Counted from the stretch's first letter, positions 36,068 to 45,452 are shown. The stretch is DNA of 64,000 bases from Geminocystis sp050753365 (GCF_050753365.1 NZ_JBLZFY010000012.1:5332-69331); one strand, 5' to 3'. Notes: a model not told the origin generated them from the sequence alone. Numbers and translations are program-made.

Positions 36068-36217
36068 ATGACTACCCAAGTTAAAACTAAAAACTATAAT
36101 ATAGAACAGTTACAGAGAGCCTATCAAGCTGATCAACAATTAAAATATATGAGTTTAGAAGCAGAATTAGAACTTCTTTTACATCAAATTCAAGCTAGTA
36201 AAGCTAACAATAATTAA
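36068..36217 (+). CDS. Small conserved-looking protein, 49 residues
   Basis: ATG at 36068 to TAA at 36215-36217. Sequence features: TTQVKTKNYNIEQLQRAYQA then LKYMSLEAELELLLHQIQASK, two amphipathic helices without membrane segments. I recognise no family; the helical, Leu/Gln-rich composition and position 68 bases before pdxJ suggest a real short gene. Function unknown. Confidence 0.55.
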   Translation: MTTQVKTKNYNIEQLQRAYQADQQLKYMSLEAELELLLHQIQASKANNN

Positions 36218-36285
36218 GGTTGCCTCTTGATAAAGACAGAAGATGAAAGATATTCATAATAATCAATCAAAAGGAGAAGAACACA

Positions 36286-37005
36286 TTGTTAACATTAGGG
36301 GTTAATATTGATCATGTTGCAACTATTCGTCAAGCAAGGCGTACAGTTGAACCCGATCCTGTAGCGGCTGCTGTATTAGCTGAGTTAGCAGGGGCAGATG
36401 GTATTACAACTCATTTACGAGAAGATAGACGACATATTTGCGATCGAGATGTGCGTATTTTAAGAGAAACAGTGCGGACTCATCTGAATTTAGAAATGGC
36501 GCCCACAGAAGAAATGATTTCGATCGCGCTGGACATTAAACCCGATTATGTTACCCTAGTACCAGAGAAAAGGGAAGAAGTGACAACAGAAGGTGGTATT
36601 GATATAGTCAACAACCTTGACAAATTTACTGCCGTAGTGGACAAATTGCAGTCAGCAGAAATTCCTGTCAGTTGGTTTATTGATGCCGATGAGCAACAAA
36701 TTGAAGCGGCGGCGAAAACTCAGGCTAAATTTATCGAATTACATACGGGTAAATATGCCGATGCCGTCAAAGAAGAAATAAGGCAACAAGAATTAATGGC
36801 TTTGCAAAAAGGCACACAACAGGCTTTAGAATTAGGCTTAAGGGTAAATGCAGGGCATGGTTTAACCTATTGGAATGTGTATCCTGTGGCTTCTATTGCG
36901 GGGATGGAGGAGTTGAATATAGGACATAGTATCATTAGTCGTGCCGTTTTAGTTGGTTTAGAAAGAGCAGTAAGAGAGATGAAACAAGCAATGTTTAATC
37001 CTTAG
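36286..37005 (+). CDS. pdxJ: Pyridoxine 5'-phosphate synthase
   Basis: 239 residues from a TTG start with AAGGAGA eight bases upstream. LGVNIDHVATIRQARR at the N-terminus, HLREDRRHI, the catalytic Glu in TLVPEKREEVTTEGG, and VNAGHGLTYWNV are PdxJ hallmarks. It condenses 1-deoxyxylulose 5-phosphate with aminoacetone phosphate to pyridoxine phosphate. The last 11 bases overlap the convergent glycosyltransferase gene. Confidence 0.95.
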   Translation: MLTLGVNIDHVATIRQARRTVEPDPVAAAVLAELAGADGITTHLREDRRHICDRDVRILRETVRTHLNLEMAPTEEMISIALDIKPDYVTLVPEKREEVTTEGGIDIVNNLDKFTAVVDKLQSAEIPVSWFIDADEQQIEAAAKTQAKFIELHTGKYADAVKEEIRQQELMALQKGTQQALELGLRVNAGHGLTYWNVYPVASIAGMEELNIGHSIISRAVLVGLERAVREMKQAMFNP

Positions 37006-37789
37006 AGTTTTGAGGTGAAGGGGTGTGAAAATAACGAGATTCAATTAATCTTAAGGATAGTAGAATTTCTGCAAACATTCTTTGAAAGGCATAATACCAT
37101 CCATGCCAACCGTCAAATATGCCTCCTTTAACAATTAAGCAGTAAATGAGTATGATAAAGGGGGCAATAATGATTTGTTTACGGATTTTATCTCCTATAC
37201 TTAATTCATTGGTGGGAGTCTTTAATATTTTCTCAACTTCTAATACCATATATCTATCCTGCGCCCATAACCATCTACTCAGGGGTTTTCGATCGTCATG
37301 ATAAATGGGATAATTAAGATAACTGGTTTGACCTTTATTTTCTAATAATTGAGTGTGTCCATCGTCAATATAAATAGCTTGATGTTTGAGAAATAAACAT
37401 TGACGAGGAGGTAATATTGTTTGAGTTAAAGGTTTTCCAAAGACGCAATATTTGAAAGGAATAAAGTAACCATCAGCTAAAGAATTTGATTTTTGATTTT
37501 TGATTTCATCTAATAAATCTTCAGTCAGGCAATAATCAGCATCCATTGACAATACCCACTGAGAATTAACTTGTTGTAAACCATAATTCCACTGTTGAGC
37601 GTGAGTGTCAAATTTTCGTTGATATAGTTTGACATTGCTATAATTTTCAATAATTTCTAAGGTTTTATCACTACTAAAGCTATCAATGACAATAATCTCT
37701 TTTGCCCATGTTAGCTTACTCAGGGTTCGATCGATATTTGGTTCTTCGTTATAGGTTAAAATGAGGGGGGTGATAGTAGCTAAGTCCAT
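36995..37789 (-). CDS. Family 2 glycosyltransferase
   Basis: 264 residues, GT-A fold: PLILTYNEEPNIDRTLSKL, EIIVIDSFSSDKT and the DxD-type metal site SMDADYCL. Of the WaaE/KpsF-like type that adds sugars to lipopolysaccharide core or capsule. A C-terminal membrane helix (IIIAPFIILIYCLIVKGG) would anchor it to the inner membrane. Last gene of the long minus-strand glycan cluster; acceptor and sugar unknown. Confidence 0.82.
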   Translation of the reverse strand: MDLATITPLILTYNEEPNIDRTLSKLTWAKEIIVIDSFSSDKTLEIIENYSNVKLYQRKFDTHAQQWNYGLQQVNSQWVLSMDADYCLTEDLLDEIKNQKSNSLADGYFIPFKYCVFGKPLTQTILPPRQCLFLKHQAIYIDDGHTQLLENKGQTSYLNYPIYHDDRKPLSRWLWAQDRYMVLEVEKILKTPTNELSIGDKIRKQIIIAPFIILIYCLIVKGGIFDGWHGWYYAFQRMFAEILLSLRLIESRYFHTPSPQNSKD

Positions 37790-37797
37790 AAAAAAGA

Positions 37798-38448
37798 TTA
37801 AGGGTTTTTTTGACTATCTCTAATATACTTTCTAAAAGCTCTTAATACTGCCGTTTCTCTCTCGATCGAACTTTGTTGAATTAACTCTGGAATTAAACTT
37901 AAGTCGAGAAAAGGAAAGACAAAACTTTGATCGCACTCTTGATAATTATTTGTCTCTTTTTCAAAGATAAAAACCGTTAATTTTTCAGCATGATAACGCC
38001 ATATTTCTGGTACTCCCAAGTTAGCATAAATCGGTAATTTATGTAATGAACCGCTCGTTATATCTATTTCTAACACTAAATCAGGAGGAGGATTGATCGT
38101 TAAATCAATTTGTTGTTTATTTCTTACCTTTGGCTCATTTTGTAAATAATAACAAGAATCTGGCTCAACCGCTTGTTGAAATTGAGGGGATTTGAGAGTA
38201 AGTGAACCAAATTTCTTTAAATTCAAACCTAACTCATCGGCAATGACAAAGATTAAACTTTCAATAAAACGGTTATTATTTTCGTGTATTCCTAATGGAC
38301 TCATAATTTCTAAAATATGATTATAGTAAGTTAAACGTTGACTTCTTTTATTACCTAATTCATCGAGAAGGTGATTAAAAGTCGCCCAACTAACGGAATT
38401 TAACTTAACAATATTTTCGCCGATGGGTTTAGTTATAATTGCTGTCAT
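37798..38448 (-). CDS. Uma2 family (DUF820) PD-(D/E)XK nuclease-like protein
   Basis: 216 residues. Family features: SPLGIHENNNRFIESLIFVIADELG, PDSCYYLQNE, PDLVLEIDITS and YANLGVPEIWRYH, including the predicted E...D...E-x-D active-site acidic residues. These genes are greatly expanded in cyanobacteria; biological role unproven. 9 bases before the GT2 gene on the same strand, probably by chance insertion in the cluster. Confidence 0.85.
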   Translation of the reverse strand: MTAIITKPIGENIVKLNSVSWATFNHLLDELGNKRSQRLTYYNHILEIMSPLGIHENNNRFIESLIFVIADELGLNLKKFGSLTLKSPQFQQAVEPDSCYYLQNEPKVRNKQQIDLTINPPPDLVLEIDITSGSLHKLPIYANLGVPEIWRYHAEKLTVFIFEKETNNYQECDQSFVFPFLDLSLIPELIQQSSIERETAVLRAFRKYIRDSQKNP

Positions 38449-38506
38449 AAGGCTTAGTTAATGATTGCTGGTAATATTTTATGTTGCATAAACCTAAAAA
38501 TTGAAA

Positions 38507-40033
38507 CTATTGCATTTTTTTGTCAAATACATAAATATCAAAATTGGGTTTATATATTATATGAACCTTGACTGAATCTCTATCAGAAGATAATTTTATA
38601 GGTTCTTTTCCTTTATATTGTAGACCAAGATTAATTACCCATTCCTCATCGAATGAATGACTTAATGTACCATTCATACTCTTCCAAGCAAAATAAAGTG
38701 GAGGTTCAAATTGAAGATTAATTGTTTTTTCAATTTTGTTTTCTGCTAGAAAATTGATAAGATTATGATGTCTAGTCAATTCAAATTTATTAATTCCAGT
38801 CACTAACCAAGTTGTAGTAACGCCGATAAAAATTAATAAAAATAAAAATAACTGTGATTTAAAAGTCTTAAATTGGAAATATTTAATCATGAAGGTTTTT
38901 GAACAAATAACCCCTATAAACATTAAAAATAAAGCAATAGGAACATATTGATGACGAGATGAAGCAGAATAACCTCCTGCTAAAGCATGAACTCCTGATA
39001 TACTTAACATCATTATAAAAATAGTAATTATATCCCACATTTCACTAATATAAGTAGAATTTCTATTTTTTGTATTAAAGGTTTTTGAAACTCTATTTTT
39101 TGGAGAAGCATCCAAATTTAAAAAGATTTTTACTAAAGCTACACTCAGTAATAATATTAATAACCCAATCAAAATTTTCACCCACCCCATGTTATTTATT
39201 GTAATTCTAATTGCTTCTGCATTTGTCCATATTTGAAACATCTGTAAATTTTTAATCAGATAAAACCAAACAGATATTACTGTAGTTAAATTTATACTAG
39301 AAACAGACTTCTCATTTCCACGAATATCTGTAATATTGATGCCACCTTGTTGAGTTACAATAACTAGGAGTAAATAAACAATTATGACAATAAAAGGAGT
39401 AAATACCCATGTTTTTTTCACGTCTGAAATCTGAATATTTTTATTCATTGACACCAACGCAAGTAAACCAATAAATGCTGTTGCAAAAATTAGATGTTCA
39501 CCAATTAAACAGCTAATAAAAATTAATACCCCTGTAACCAAACTTATTACCCAATCTTTTGCGATAGGTCGAAAAGCATGATATAAAAGTATTAGGAGTG
39601 CCGCAAGAAAGAAAATAAAATGAGTAATAATGTAGGTTCCACTTGCCCAAGTAACTGCACCATAACCAAATGGAAATACTCCAAAGAGTATAGAACAAAT
39701 AAAGCTAATCTTATTTGACTTCGCCAACAATTTGACAACTTGGTAAAAGAGCAATGTAGCAGTAAAATGGAGAGCAAGACAGAAATAATTAATGACGTCA
39801 ACTGGTAATCCTAGAAGTGGAACATTTGATAAAAAGCCAATAGAACGACGAATACCCGTAACCTGATAAGCAGAGATAATCATGTCCCAAATACCGTTTT
39901 TAAATGACTCTGCAAAAGCAAAATCATCAGCAACAAAAAGATATGTGTACATCTGTCCAATCCAAGCGGCAAATAAAGCAAGTATTAGAGATAAAACTAA
40001 TAATTTTTCTTTATTTTGATTTAAATTAATCAT
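38507..40033 (-). CDS. Polytopic membrane protein, possible lipid-sugar glycosyltransferase
   Basis: 508 residues, about ten to twelve membrane helices and a soluble C-terminal piece (about 430-508). An early loop after helix 1 has LFVADDFAFAESFKNGIWD; an Asp-Asp after the first helix is typical of GT-C/PMT-like transferases that use polyprenyl-phosphate sugars. No closer family recognised. Starts with a 4-base ATGA overlap with the small membrane gene before it, so translation is coupled. Confidence 0.6.
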   Translation of the reverse strand: MINLNQNKEKLLVLSLILALFAAWIGQMYTYLFVADDFAFAESFKNGIWDMIISAYQVTGIRRSIGFLSNVPLLGLPVDVINYFCLALHFTATLLFYQVVKLLAKSNKISFICSILFGVFPFGYGAVTWASGTYIITHFIFFLAALLILLYHAFRPIAKDWVISLVTGVLIFISCLIGEHLIFATAFIGLLALVSMNKNIQISDVKKTWVFTPFIVIIVYLLLVIVTQQGGINITDIRGNEKSVSSINLTTVISVWFYLIKNLQMFQIWTNAEAIRITINNMGWVKILIGLLILLLSVALVKIFLNLDASPKNRVSKTFNTKNRNSTYISEMWDIITIFIMMLSISGVHALAGGYSASSRHQYVPIALFLMFIGVICSKTFMIKYFQFKTFKSQLFLFLLIFIGVTTTWLVTGINKFELTRHHNLINFLAENKIEKTINLQFEPPLYFAWKSMNGTLSHSFDEEWVINLGLQYKGKEPIKLSSDRDSVKVHIIYKPNFDIYVFDKKMQ

Positions 40034-40232
40034 GAAAACTTTTTATTTTTAACTAAGATTTTTGATAATTTGATGTATTTACTTAATATTAATGGAGATG
40101 ATAAATCACGGAATTTTTCTAAATAATTATCAGCATACGAAGTTTCATAAAAAAGAGTAATATCGCCAAAATACCAAACCAAAGTAACCAAAAATTATTT
40201 TTAAAACGATCGAACTGCTCTCTTAAAAACAC
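40030..40232 (-). pseudogene. Small membrane protein with apparent frameshift at a T6 run
   Basis: GTG at 40232 with GAGGGG ribosome site, giving LREQFDRFKNNFWLLWFGILA and a membrane helix. At the run of six T (plus-strand A run 40149-40154) this frame soon ends, but the neighbouring frame continues FYETSYADNYLEKFRDLSSP to a TGA that overlaps the ATG of the next gene (ATGA). One extra T would restore a protein of about 67 residues. The coupled stop argues that the downstream frame is, or recently was, translated. Confidence 0.6.
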
Positions 40233-40238
40233 TTTAAT

Positions 40239-41375
40239 TCACCCCTCTAAAAAAATCTTAATTAAACTCACAATCCTTTCTATCTCCGAAAACTGTAAAA
40301 GAGGAAATAAAGGCAATCTCACTAAATTATCAGATAGTTGATTTGTAATCGTCATTGAACCATGAACCCTGCCATAATGTTCACCAGCAGGAGAACTATG
40401 CAACGGCACATAATGAAAAACAGAGTAAATACCTTCCGCTTTTAAGTATTCAATCAGACGAGTACGAGTGTCTAAATTTTCCAGCAAAATATAATACATA
40501 TGACCATTATGTTGGCATTCTTTTGGTATAATTGGACGGCGTAGTTTACCCTCTTTTTCTAAAGGCTCTAAAAGTTCATGATAATAATCCCATACCTTTA
40601 AACGAGAAGCAATAATTTGTTCTGCTTCTTCTAGTTGAGCGTACAAGAAAGCGGCGATTAATTCTCCGGGTAGGTAACTTGAACCTTTTTCAATCCAAGT
40701 ATATTTATCTACTTGCCCTCGGAAAAACTGACTTCTATTTGTGCCTTTTTCTCTAATAATTTCTGCTTCTTCGGTAAAGCGAGAATTATTGATGATTAAA
40801 GCACCGCCTTCCCCTGAAATGATATTTTTCGTTTCGTGAAAACTAAAACAACTCAAATCGCCAAAACTACCTAAAGGCTTATCTTTATAAGTTGCCATTA
40901 ATCCTTGAGCGGCATCTTCAATCAACAAAAGTTGATGTTTCTGAGCAATATTTTGTAAGGTGTCCATTTCACAACCAACTCCTGCGTAGTGAACAGGGAC
41001 GATCGCACGGGTTTTATCAGTAATAGCTGACTCAACTAGGGTTTCATCTAAGTTTAGAGTATCAGGACGAATATCGATAAATACAGGAACTGCACCCCTT
41101 AACACAAAGGCATTAGCCGTACTGACAAAAGTATAACTAGGCATAATTACCTCATCACCCTCTTTAACATCTGCTAATATAGCTGACATTTCTAGGGCTG
41201 CAGTACAGGAATGAGTCAAAAGAGCCTTACTACAGTCATGTTTTTTTTGTAACCAAGTATGACATTTTTTAGTATAAGTGCCATCTCCTGCTAGTTGTCC
41301 TGCATGATGAGCTTGGCTAATATACCATAGCTCTTTTCCCGTCATATATGGCTTATTAAAAGGAACGATCGTCAT
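40239..41375 (-). CDS. dTDP-4-amino-4,6-dideoxygalactose transaminase (WecE/RffA-like)
   Basis: 378 residues, PLP-dependent sugar aminotransferase (DegT/DnrJ/EryC1). SYTFVSTANAFVLRGAVPVFIDI, EDAAQGL and SFHETKNIISGEGGA with the PLP Lys; the length and the SFHETKN motif favour the RffA/WecE branch that makes dTDP-fucosamine. A WecD-like acetyltransferase lies at 46287 in the same strand and cluster, so an acetylated 4-amino-sugar is the likely product for a surface glycan. Confidence 0.85.
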   Translation of the reverse strand: MTIVPFNKPYMTGKELWYISQAHHAGQLAGDGTYTKKCHTWLQKKHDCSKALLTHSCTAALEMSAILADVKEGDEVIMPSYTFVSTANAFVLRGAVPVFIDIRPDTLNLDETLVESAITDKTRAIVPVHYAGVGCEMDTLQNIAQKHQLLLIEDAAQGLMATYKDKPLGSFGDLSCFSFHETKNIISGEGGALIINNSRFTEEAEIIREKGTNRSQFFRGQVDKYTWIEKGSSYLPGELIAAFLYAQLEEAEQIIASRLKVWDYYHELLEPLEKEGKLRRPIIPKECQHNGHMYYILLENLDTRTRLIEYLKAEGIYSVFHYVPLHSSPAGEHYGRVHGSMTITNQLSDNLVRLPLFPLLQFSEIERIVSLIKIFLEG

Positions 41376-41502
41376 ATTTTATTTATTTTTTGATGGCGAT
41401 TAATAATAAACTTCCCCCGAAAGGGAAAGATACACCCATTTTAATCAAAATTAATTCAATGGTTAATTTTTTTATTCTTCTGCTATCGAAAAAACTCTTC
41501 TA

Positions 41503-41904
41503 TTACCATACAGTTAGACCATAAAAACTAGATATTACCTCATCTTTGGTAATTAGTTGAGCCTGATATTTGTTAGCCAAAGCCACTATCACCCTATCGG
41601 CTGGATCTCTTCTCTCTCTATGTTGCCAATCTAAATTAACACTATCAACCCATAAATTAACGTCTATAGGGATAATTTGAATCACATTAGAACAGAGTAA
41701 AGTATTGATATAATAATTCAAGTCAATGCCTAAATCTAGCTTTCCCCTTTTTATCTTAAGAGCAATTTCCCATAAAGAGATAGAGGCGACTAAACCGCTT
41801 TTTTCTCTTTCCATAACATCACAAAGATTTCTGGCGGAAGATGAAAGCATTTCAGTATCTAAACTCCACCAAATTAAAGCACAAGTATCTAAAACAACTG
41901 TCAT
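41503..41904 (-). CDS. PIN-domain RNase toxin (VapC-like)
   Basis: 133 residues from the ATG at 41904, chosen because it overlaps the antitoxin stop as ATGA. VLDTCALIWWSLD gives the first acidic residue, SISLWEIALK the Glu, and RDPADRVIVALANKY and LITKDEVI the remaining acids of the PIN site. Pairs with the upstream antitoxin; Mg2+-dependent RNA cleavage predicted. Confidence 0.88.
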   Translation of the reverse strand: MTVVLDTCALIWWSLDTEMLSSSARNLCDVMEREKSGLVASISLWEIALKIKRGKLDLGIDLNYYINTLLCSNVIQIIPIDVNLWVDSVNLDWQHRERRDPADRVIVALANKYQAQLITKDEVISSFYGLTVW

Positions 41905-42131
41905 ACTTCGCTCCATTCTTCCGTAGTGGGAGAAGTTAAATCCTCATAATATTTGATTTTACCTCGTAGAGGAGCAAATAATTCCGCCGTAGTTAGAGAT
42001 TTGTTCTTATACTTAGAAAGAGTAAATACTGGCTGTCCATTATCAATAATAATAATGTCTTCATTTTCTTGATTTAATTTATCTAAAATCTCTTCAAATT
42101 TGGCTTTAAATTGTATTTTTGTTATTTCCAT
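41901..42131 (-). CDS. Phd/YefM-type antitoxin
   Basis: 76 residues: EITKIQFKAKFEEILDKLNQENEDIIIIDNGQPVFTLSKY is the Phd/YefM DNA-binding fold, followed by a toxin-wrapping tail ending EEWSEV. Stop overlaps the toxin start by 4 bases. Expected to repress its own promoter. Confidence 0.82.
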   Translation of the reverse strand: MEITKIQFKAKFEEILDKLNQENEDIIIIDNGQPVFTLSKYKNKSLTTAELFAPLRGKIKYYEDLTSPTTEEWSEV

Positions 42132-42173
42132 TTTCCTCTATTATTGAAAGTAGTCTTAATTTTTTATCTAAAA

Positions 42174-43046
42174 TTATTTAACTTTTACTGCGATTAATAA
42201 TAAACTTCCCCCGAATGAGAAAGATACACCCATTTTAATCAAAATTAATTCAATGGTTAAAATTATTTCTAATATTTTATTCAGAAGGGGACTAATTTTA
42301 AATTCCGATAATATATCAAATTGTTGATTTGGTTTTCTGGGTTTTAGTCGAGATATAATCATCAATGGCAGGAGTAAAGATACGAAAGATGTCATTTTTA
42401 GCACTTTAAAACCTGCGGATTCGACTTTATTCTTTAATTCTTTAGCCGTATAACGTCTCACATGGTGGGCGTATTCATCGGCTTGACTCCATAACCAACG
42501 GTGTTGGGGAACAGTTAGTATTACCCCCCCCTTCATTAATAGCGAGTTGTTCATTTCTTTTAAAACATCTTCATCTTCTTTGATATGTTCAATAACATCA
42601 AACGCTCCAATAACGTCAAATTCTTGCATAAAGGGGATTTTTCGGGCATCCATCTGCAAAAGTTGGGCATTTTTCAATCTTTGAGATGCAAATGTTAAGC
42701 CATTACTATAAATTTCACTGCCATAAATTTGAAGTTGAGGAAAATTCTTTTCAATGGCGGACAAAACAAAACCAGTACCGCATCCAATTTCTAAAAAGTT
42801 TTTTGCCTGTTTAAAATATTTATTAAATGCCCAAATAATTAATCTATTTCGATTACGAAACCAAAAATTTTTCCCTTCTAATTTGGCTAACAGGGCAAAT
42901 GATTCGGGATTAAACCCTTCATTTTCTTGGGCTAATTCAGGAGCGAAGGAAAGAAAATTATTGATTAATATTGGTTCATAACTACATTGCATACACTGCC
43001 AAGATTCACTATTAAATTCATGGTTACAGTTTAAGCATTTTTTCAT
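42174..43046 (-). CDS. SAM-dependent methyltransferase with zinc ribbon
   Basis: 290 residues. N-terminal CLNCNHEF and CMQCS (two CxxC pairs, zinc ribbon), methyltransferase core with LEIGCGTGFVLSAIE and FDVIGAFDVIEHI, and hydrophobic C-terminal helices (SLLLPLMII, ILTIELILIKMGVSFSFGGSLLL). Such proteins accompany glycan clusters and methylate sugars or lipid-linked intermediates. Substrate unknown. Repeated sequence near its 3' end also occurs at about 41400. Confidence 0.8.
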   Translation of the reverse strand: MKKCLNCNHEFNSESWQCMQCSYEPILINNFLSFAPELAQENEGFNPESFALLAKLEGKNFWFRNRNRLIIWAFNKYFKQAKNFLEIGCGTGFVLSAIEKNFPQLQIYGSEIYSNGLTFASQRLKNAQLLQMDARKIPFMQEFDVIGAFDVIEHIKEDEDVLKEMNNSLLMKGGVILTVPQHRWLWSQADEYAHHVRRYTAKELKNKVESAGFKVLKMTSFVSLLLPLMIISRLKPRKPNQQFDILSEFKISPLLNKILEIILTIELILIKMGVSFSFGGSLLLIAVKVK

Positions 43047-43081
43047 GGGATTATCAATTCATTAGTGGTGGAATATTTATT

Positions 43082-43444
43082 TTAGCCCCTACTGCCAACA
43101 ATAATGCCTAAAACAATAAAAGCCATTCCAATACTTTTACCGATGGTAATTGGTTCTTTAAAGAATATATTACTTAAAATTAGCACCAATACAAAAGCAA
43201 AACTCATAAAGGGATAAGCATAACTTAATTGAAATTTAGTCATTGCCGCCATCCAACATAGGGAAGCTAAAAATGCCGACACAAATCCACTGAAAATAAA
43301 GGGATCTAACAACAAACGTAATAAAAATAAAATTCGATCGAGCAATATTTCGGGTAAACTTCCGTATAAGCCAATACGCCATTTGAGGATTAATTGCCCG
43401 TAAACTGTGAAAAAGATTGTGCCAAATATATAAAGATAGTTCAT
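43082..43444 (-). CDS. Small EamA/SMR-type transporter
   Basis: 120 residues, four membrane helices: IFGTIFFTVYGQLILKWRIG at the start and FVLVLILSNIFFKEPITIGKSIGMAFIVLGIIVG at the end, as in the ArnE/ArnF-like half-size flippases. Just downstream of toxin genes and upstream of the methyltransferase, in the glycan cluster, so translocation of a lipid-linked sugar is plausible. Confidence 0.75.
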   Translation of the reverse strand: MNYLYIFGTIFFTVYGQLILKWRIGLYGSLPEILLDRILFLLRLLLDPFIFSGFVSAFLASLCWMAAMTKFQLSYAYPFMSFAFVLVLILSNIFFKEPITIGKSIGMAFIVLGIIVGSRG

Positions 43445-43475
43445 GAAAAATCAGTTGTGATGAGATTATTTTATT

Positions 43476-43922
43476 CTACACTAACCAATTTTCGATACAA
43501 AAATTATGTACTTGTTTGATTCTTAAAAAGTCTTTATCTGTGGACACTAAGATTAAATTCTCTTGAATAACTGTTGAAGCAATCCACAGATCATTATCGC
43601 TAATCCCTAAGTTTTGAATAGTAAATTTTCGTTTCTTAACTTTTTCTTTCGGTCCAAATTTATCAATTATTTTCGCTTTTAGTTCACCGTAAATATATAT
43701 TGTTTCTTCATTAAAACTATAAATATTAATATCATTTAAAAAACTTTTAACTTTAGCTAAATTGTCATCTTTATACAAAGAGTTTTGAGCCATAAAAATT
43801 AATTCTCCTGCGACAATTACACTGGTAGCAATTAATTCTTCTTCTATTTGTTCTAACTTTTCTCTAATAATTTTATTGCCAAAAATTATCTGACTACAAT
43901 GATTTGTGTCTAGCAAATACAT
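43476..43922 (-). CDS. PIN-domain toxin (VapC-like)
   Basis: 148 residues. MYLLDTNHCSQIIFG starts the PIN fold; VAGELIFMAQNS supplies the Glu, and ISDNDLWIASTVIQENLILVSTDKDF the later acidic residues. Intact-looking. Three bases from its antitoxin gene. Confidence 0.88.
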   Translation of the reverse strand: MYLLDTNHCSQIIFGNKIIREKLEQIEEELIATSVIVAGELIFMAQNSLYKDDNLAKVKSFLNDINIYSFNEETIYIYGELKAKIIDKFGPKEKVKKRKFTIQNLGISDNDLWIASTVIQENLILVSTDKDFLRIKQVHNFCIENWLV

Positions 43923-43925
43923 GAA

Positions 43926-44204
43926 TTAAATTTCTATTTGACTACGATTATTATAAACTATTTCTAAACATTCTTGAAGATCATCCCCTTTCCATGTTCC
44001 AGCGTGTCTCAAAATCGATTTTCCTGAACCTTTTCTCAAAAGGGATGATGTTTTTTTCACTGAAGGGATTACTTTTTTGAAAATAATTTCTTCCTCACTA
44101 AAAATAATTTCATATTCGGTATTCGGCTCTAGTTTTTCTTTTATTTCTGTTGCTATTTCTAAATTTTTATCATTTAATACCTTAGCTAATAATTTATTTG
44201 TCAT
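43926..44204 (-). CDS. Antitoxin of PIN pair
   Basis: 92 residues: an N-terminal part LAKVLNDKNLEIATEIKEKLEPNTEYEIIF and a tail with RHAGTWKGDDLQECLEIVYNNRSQIEI, a toxin-binding segment typical of antitoxins paired with VapC. Family not certain. Same operon as the toxin at 43476. Confidence 0.78.
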   Translation of the reverse strand: MTNKLLAKVLNDKNLEIATEIKEKLEPNTEYEIIFSEEEIIFKKVIPSVKKTSSLLRKGSGKSILRHAGTWKGDDLQECLEIVYNNRSQIEI

Positions 44205-44262
44205 AATCTTAACCTCCCTTTTTTACTTTAACTTTATACTTAAAAATCAGTTCTTGATGAGA

Positions 44263-44673
44263 TTATTTAATCAAACGAATAAATCCCGCTTGTTCAAAGT
44301 GTTTATCAGTAGTAAAAGCCTCTGTAATTCCTTCTCTTTGCATAACCACAAAACTAATACAATCAGTTAAGCCCCAATCTTTATCTAAGCGTTGACAATA
44401 AAAATTCCATCCCTCAAAAAAAATTTCACTACTAACGGGAATAATGAACAAATCAGGTAAATTTCTCAAACGATTGATAAAGTTAATGGTTTGCTGTCTA
44501 AACTTAGGTGAATTTAAGGCATCTGCTACTTCTAAAAATACAAAATCAGTGGTGACAAAATAATAACCTTGTACCTTCAACTTTTTTCTAATTTCAACGA
44601 CTAAATCGTGAAAATAATCTTTGTTATTAATTAATGCTAACCAAGCGGCAGTATCCACAAAAACTTTTTTCAT
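44263..44673 (-). CDS. PIN-domain toxin
   Basis: 136 residues. VFVDTAAWLALINNKDYFHD, FVFLEVADALN and DKDWGLTDCISFVVMQREG carry the PIN acidic residues. It starts immediately after the antitoxin stop, a tight two-gene operon. Third toxin pair in this island. Confidence 0.87.
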   Translation of the reverse strand: MKKVFVDTAAWLALINNKDYFHDLVVEIRKKLKVQGYYFVTTDFVFLEVADALNSPKFRQQTINFINRLRNLPDLFIIPVSSEIFFEGWNFYCQRLDKDWGLTDCISFVVMQREGITEAFTTDKHFEQAGFIRLIK

Positions 44674-44898
44674 TTACTCTACTTCTATTTTTGGCGTACC
44701 ATGAATATAATGATGATGCTGATAAGCTAAATCACTAATACCAGTGTCAATTTGGCATTCTTGAATAATTAAATCCCACTCATCTATTTCTTCTGGTTTT
44801 TGTCTTTGACTACGACTTTTCAATAGTTGATAAAATTCTTGTAAATCTTTTTCCGATACATAATCTAATTCAGCTTTGATTAACTCCTTAATAGTCAT
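44674..44898 (-). CDS. Antitoxin of PIN pair
   Basis: 74 residues: TIKELIKAELDYVSEKDLQEFYQLLKSRSQ forms a helical N-domain; the C-terminal DEWDLIIQECQIDTGISDLAYQHHHYI is the toxin-binding tail seen in cyanobacterial VapB-like antitoxins. Directly abuts the toxin gene. Confidence 0.8.
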   Translation of the reverse strand: MTIKELIKAELDYVSEKDLQEFYQLLKSRSQRQKPEEIDEWDLIIQECQIDTGISDLAYQHHHYIHGTPKIEVE

Positions 44899-44973
44899 GT
44901 TTTGTTCCTCTTTAGTTACTCTTTAAATACGAATATAGCAAAAAATTCAGAATAATATGAATCATTTTCTGAT

Positions 44974-45069
44974 CTTCATTTTAGCTTTTACTCTCCATAA
45001 GGCTAATCAAAAGAAAATTCGATCGCACCTTTTTTGTAAACACTCAACATCAAGATTAAATTTTAACTA
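44974..45069. repeat. Direct repeat copy 1 flanking a toxin pair
   Basis: About 95 bases (core TTTTACTCTCCATAAGGCTA, then ATTCGATCGCACCTT) closely matching 45721-45819. The two copies bracket the broken PIN toxin and its antitoxin, as if that module arose or moved by recombination. Confidence 0.75.
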
Positions 45070-45074
45070 CATTT

Positions 45075-45452
45075 CTAGTCCCATTTAGCATAAATATAAT
45101 TATTTAAAATAACATGATCTTTTGTGAGTAAAATATCATTATTTAGATGAGCATTAGCGGTAATAATTCGATCGAACGGATCACGAATCCAATTAATAGT
45201 TAATGATTTATTGATAATCAGATTAAAATTTTGATCACACACTTTTAGATTGATACGATTAGAAAGATCAGAAATGATCAAATCGGAGTCATCAGTAATA
45301 CGTTTAATCTCATGTAAATATTGTAATTCTAGTCTGACAATTGCTGAAATATAAAGTTCATTCTCATTGATCAGGGTTTTAGCTCAATCACTGAATTTAT
45401 CTGTCACCCCAGCGTATAACCAGACAACAACGTGAGTATCAAGGTAAATCAA
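45075..45452 (-). pseudogene. PIN-domain toxin broken by an in-frame TGA
   Basis: From TTG at 45452, overlapping the antitoxin gene, the frame reads IYLDTHVVVWLYAGVTDKFSD, then TGA, then in the same frame AKTLINENELYISAIVRLELQYL and on to RDPFDRIITANAHLN and LLTKDHVILN. All PIN acidic positions are still recognisable, so the nonsense change is recent. The final 68 codons are an open fragment from 45281 that is unlikely to be active. Confidence 0.8.

Noticed and set aside
31892..45390. TGA recoded as Trp genome-wide
   Set aside because: TGA is used as an ordinary stop in other genes here (for example the stop-start overlaps at 41901, 55304 and 40030), so the two in-frame TGAs are better explained as mutations.
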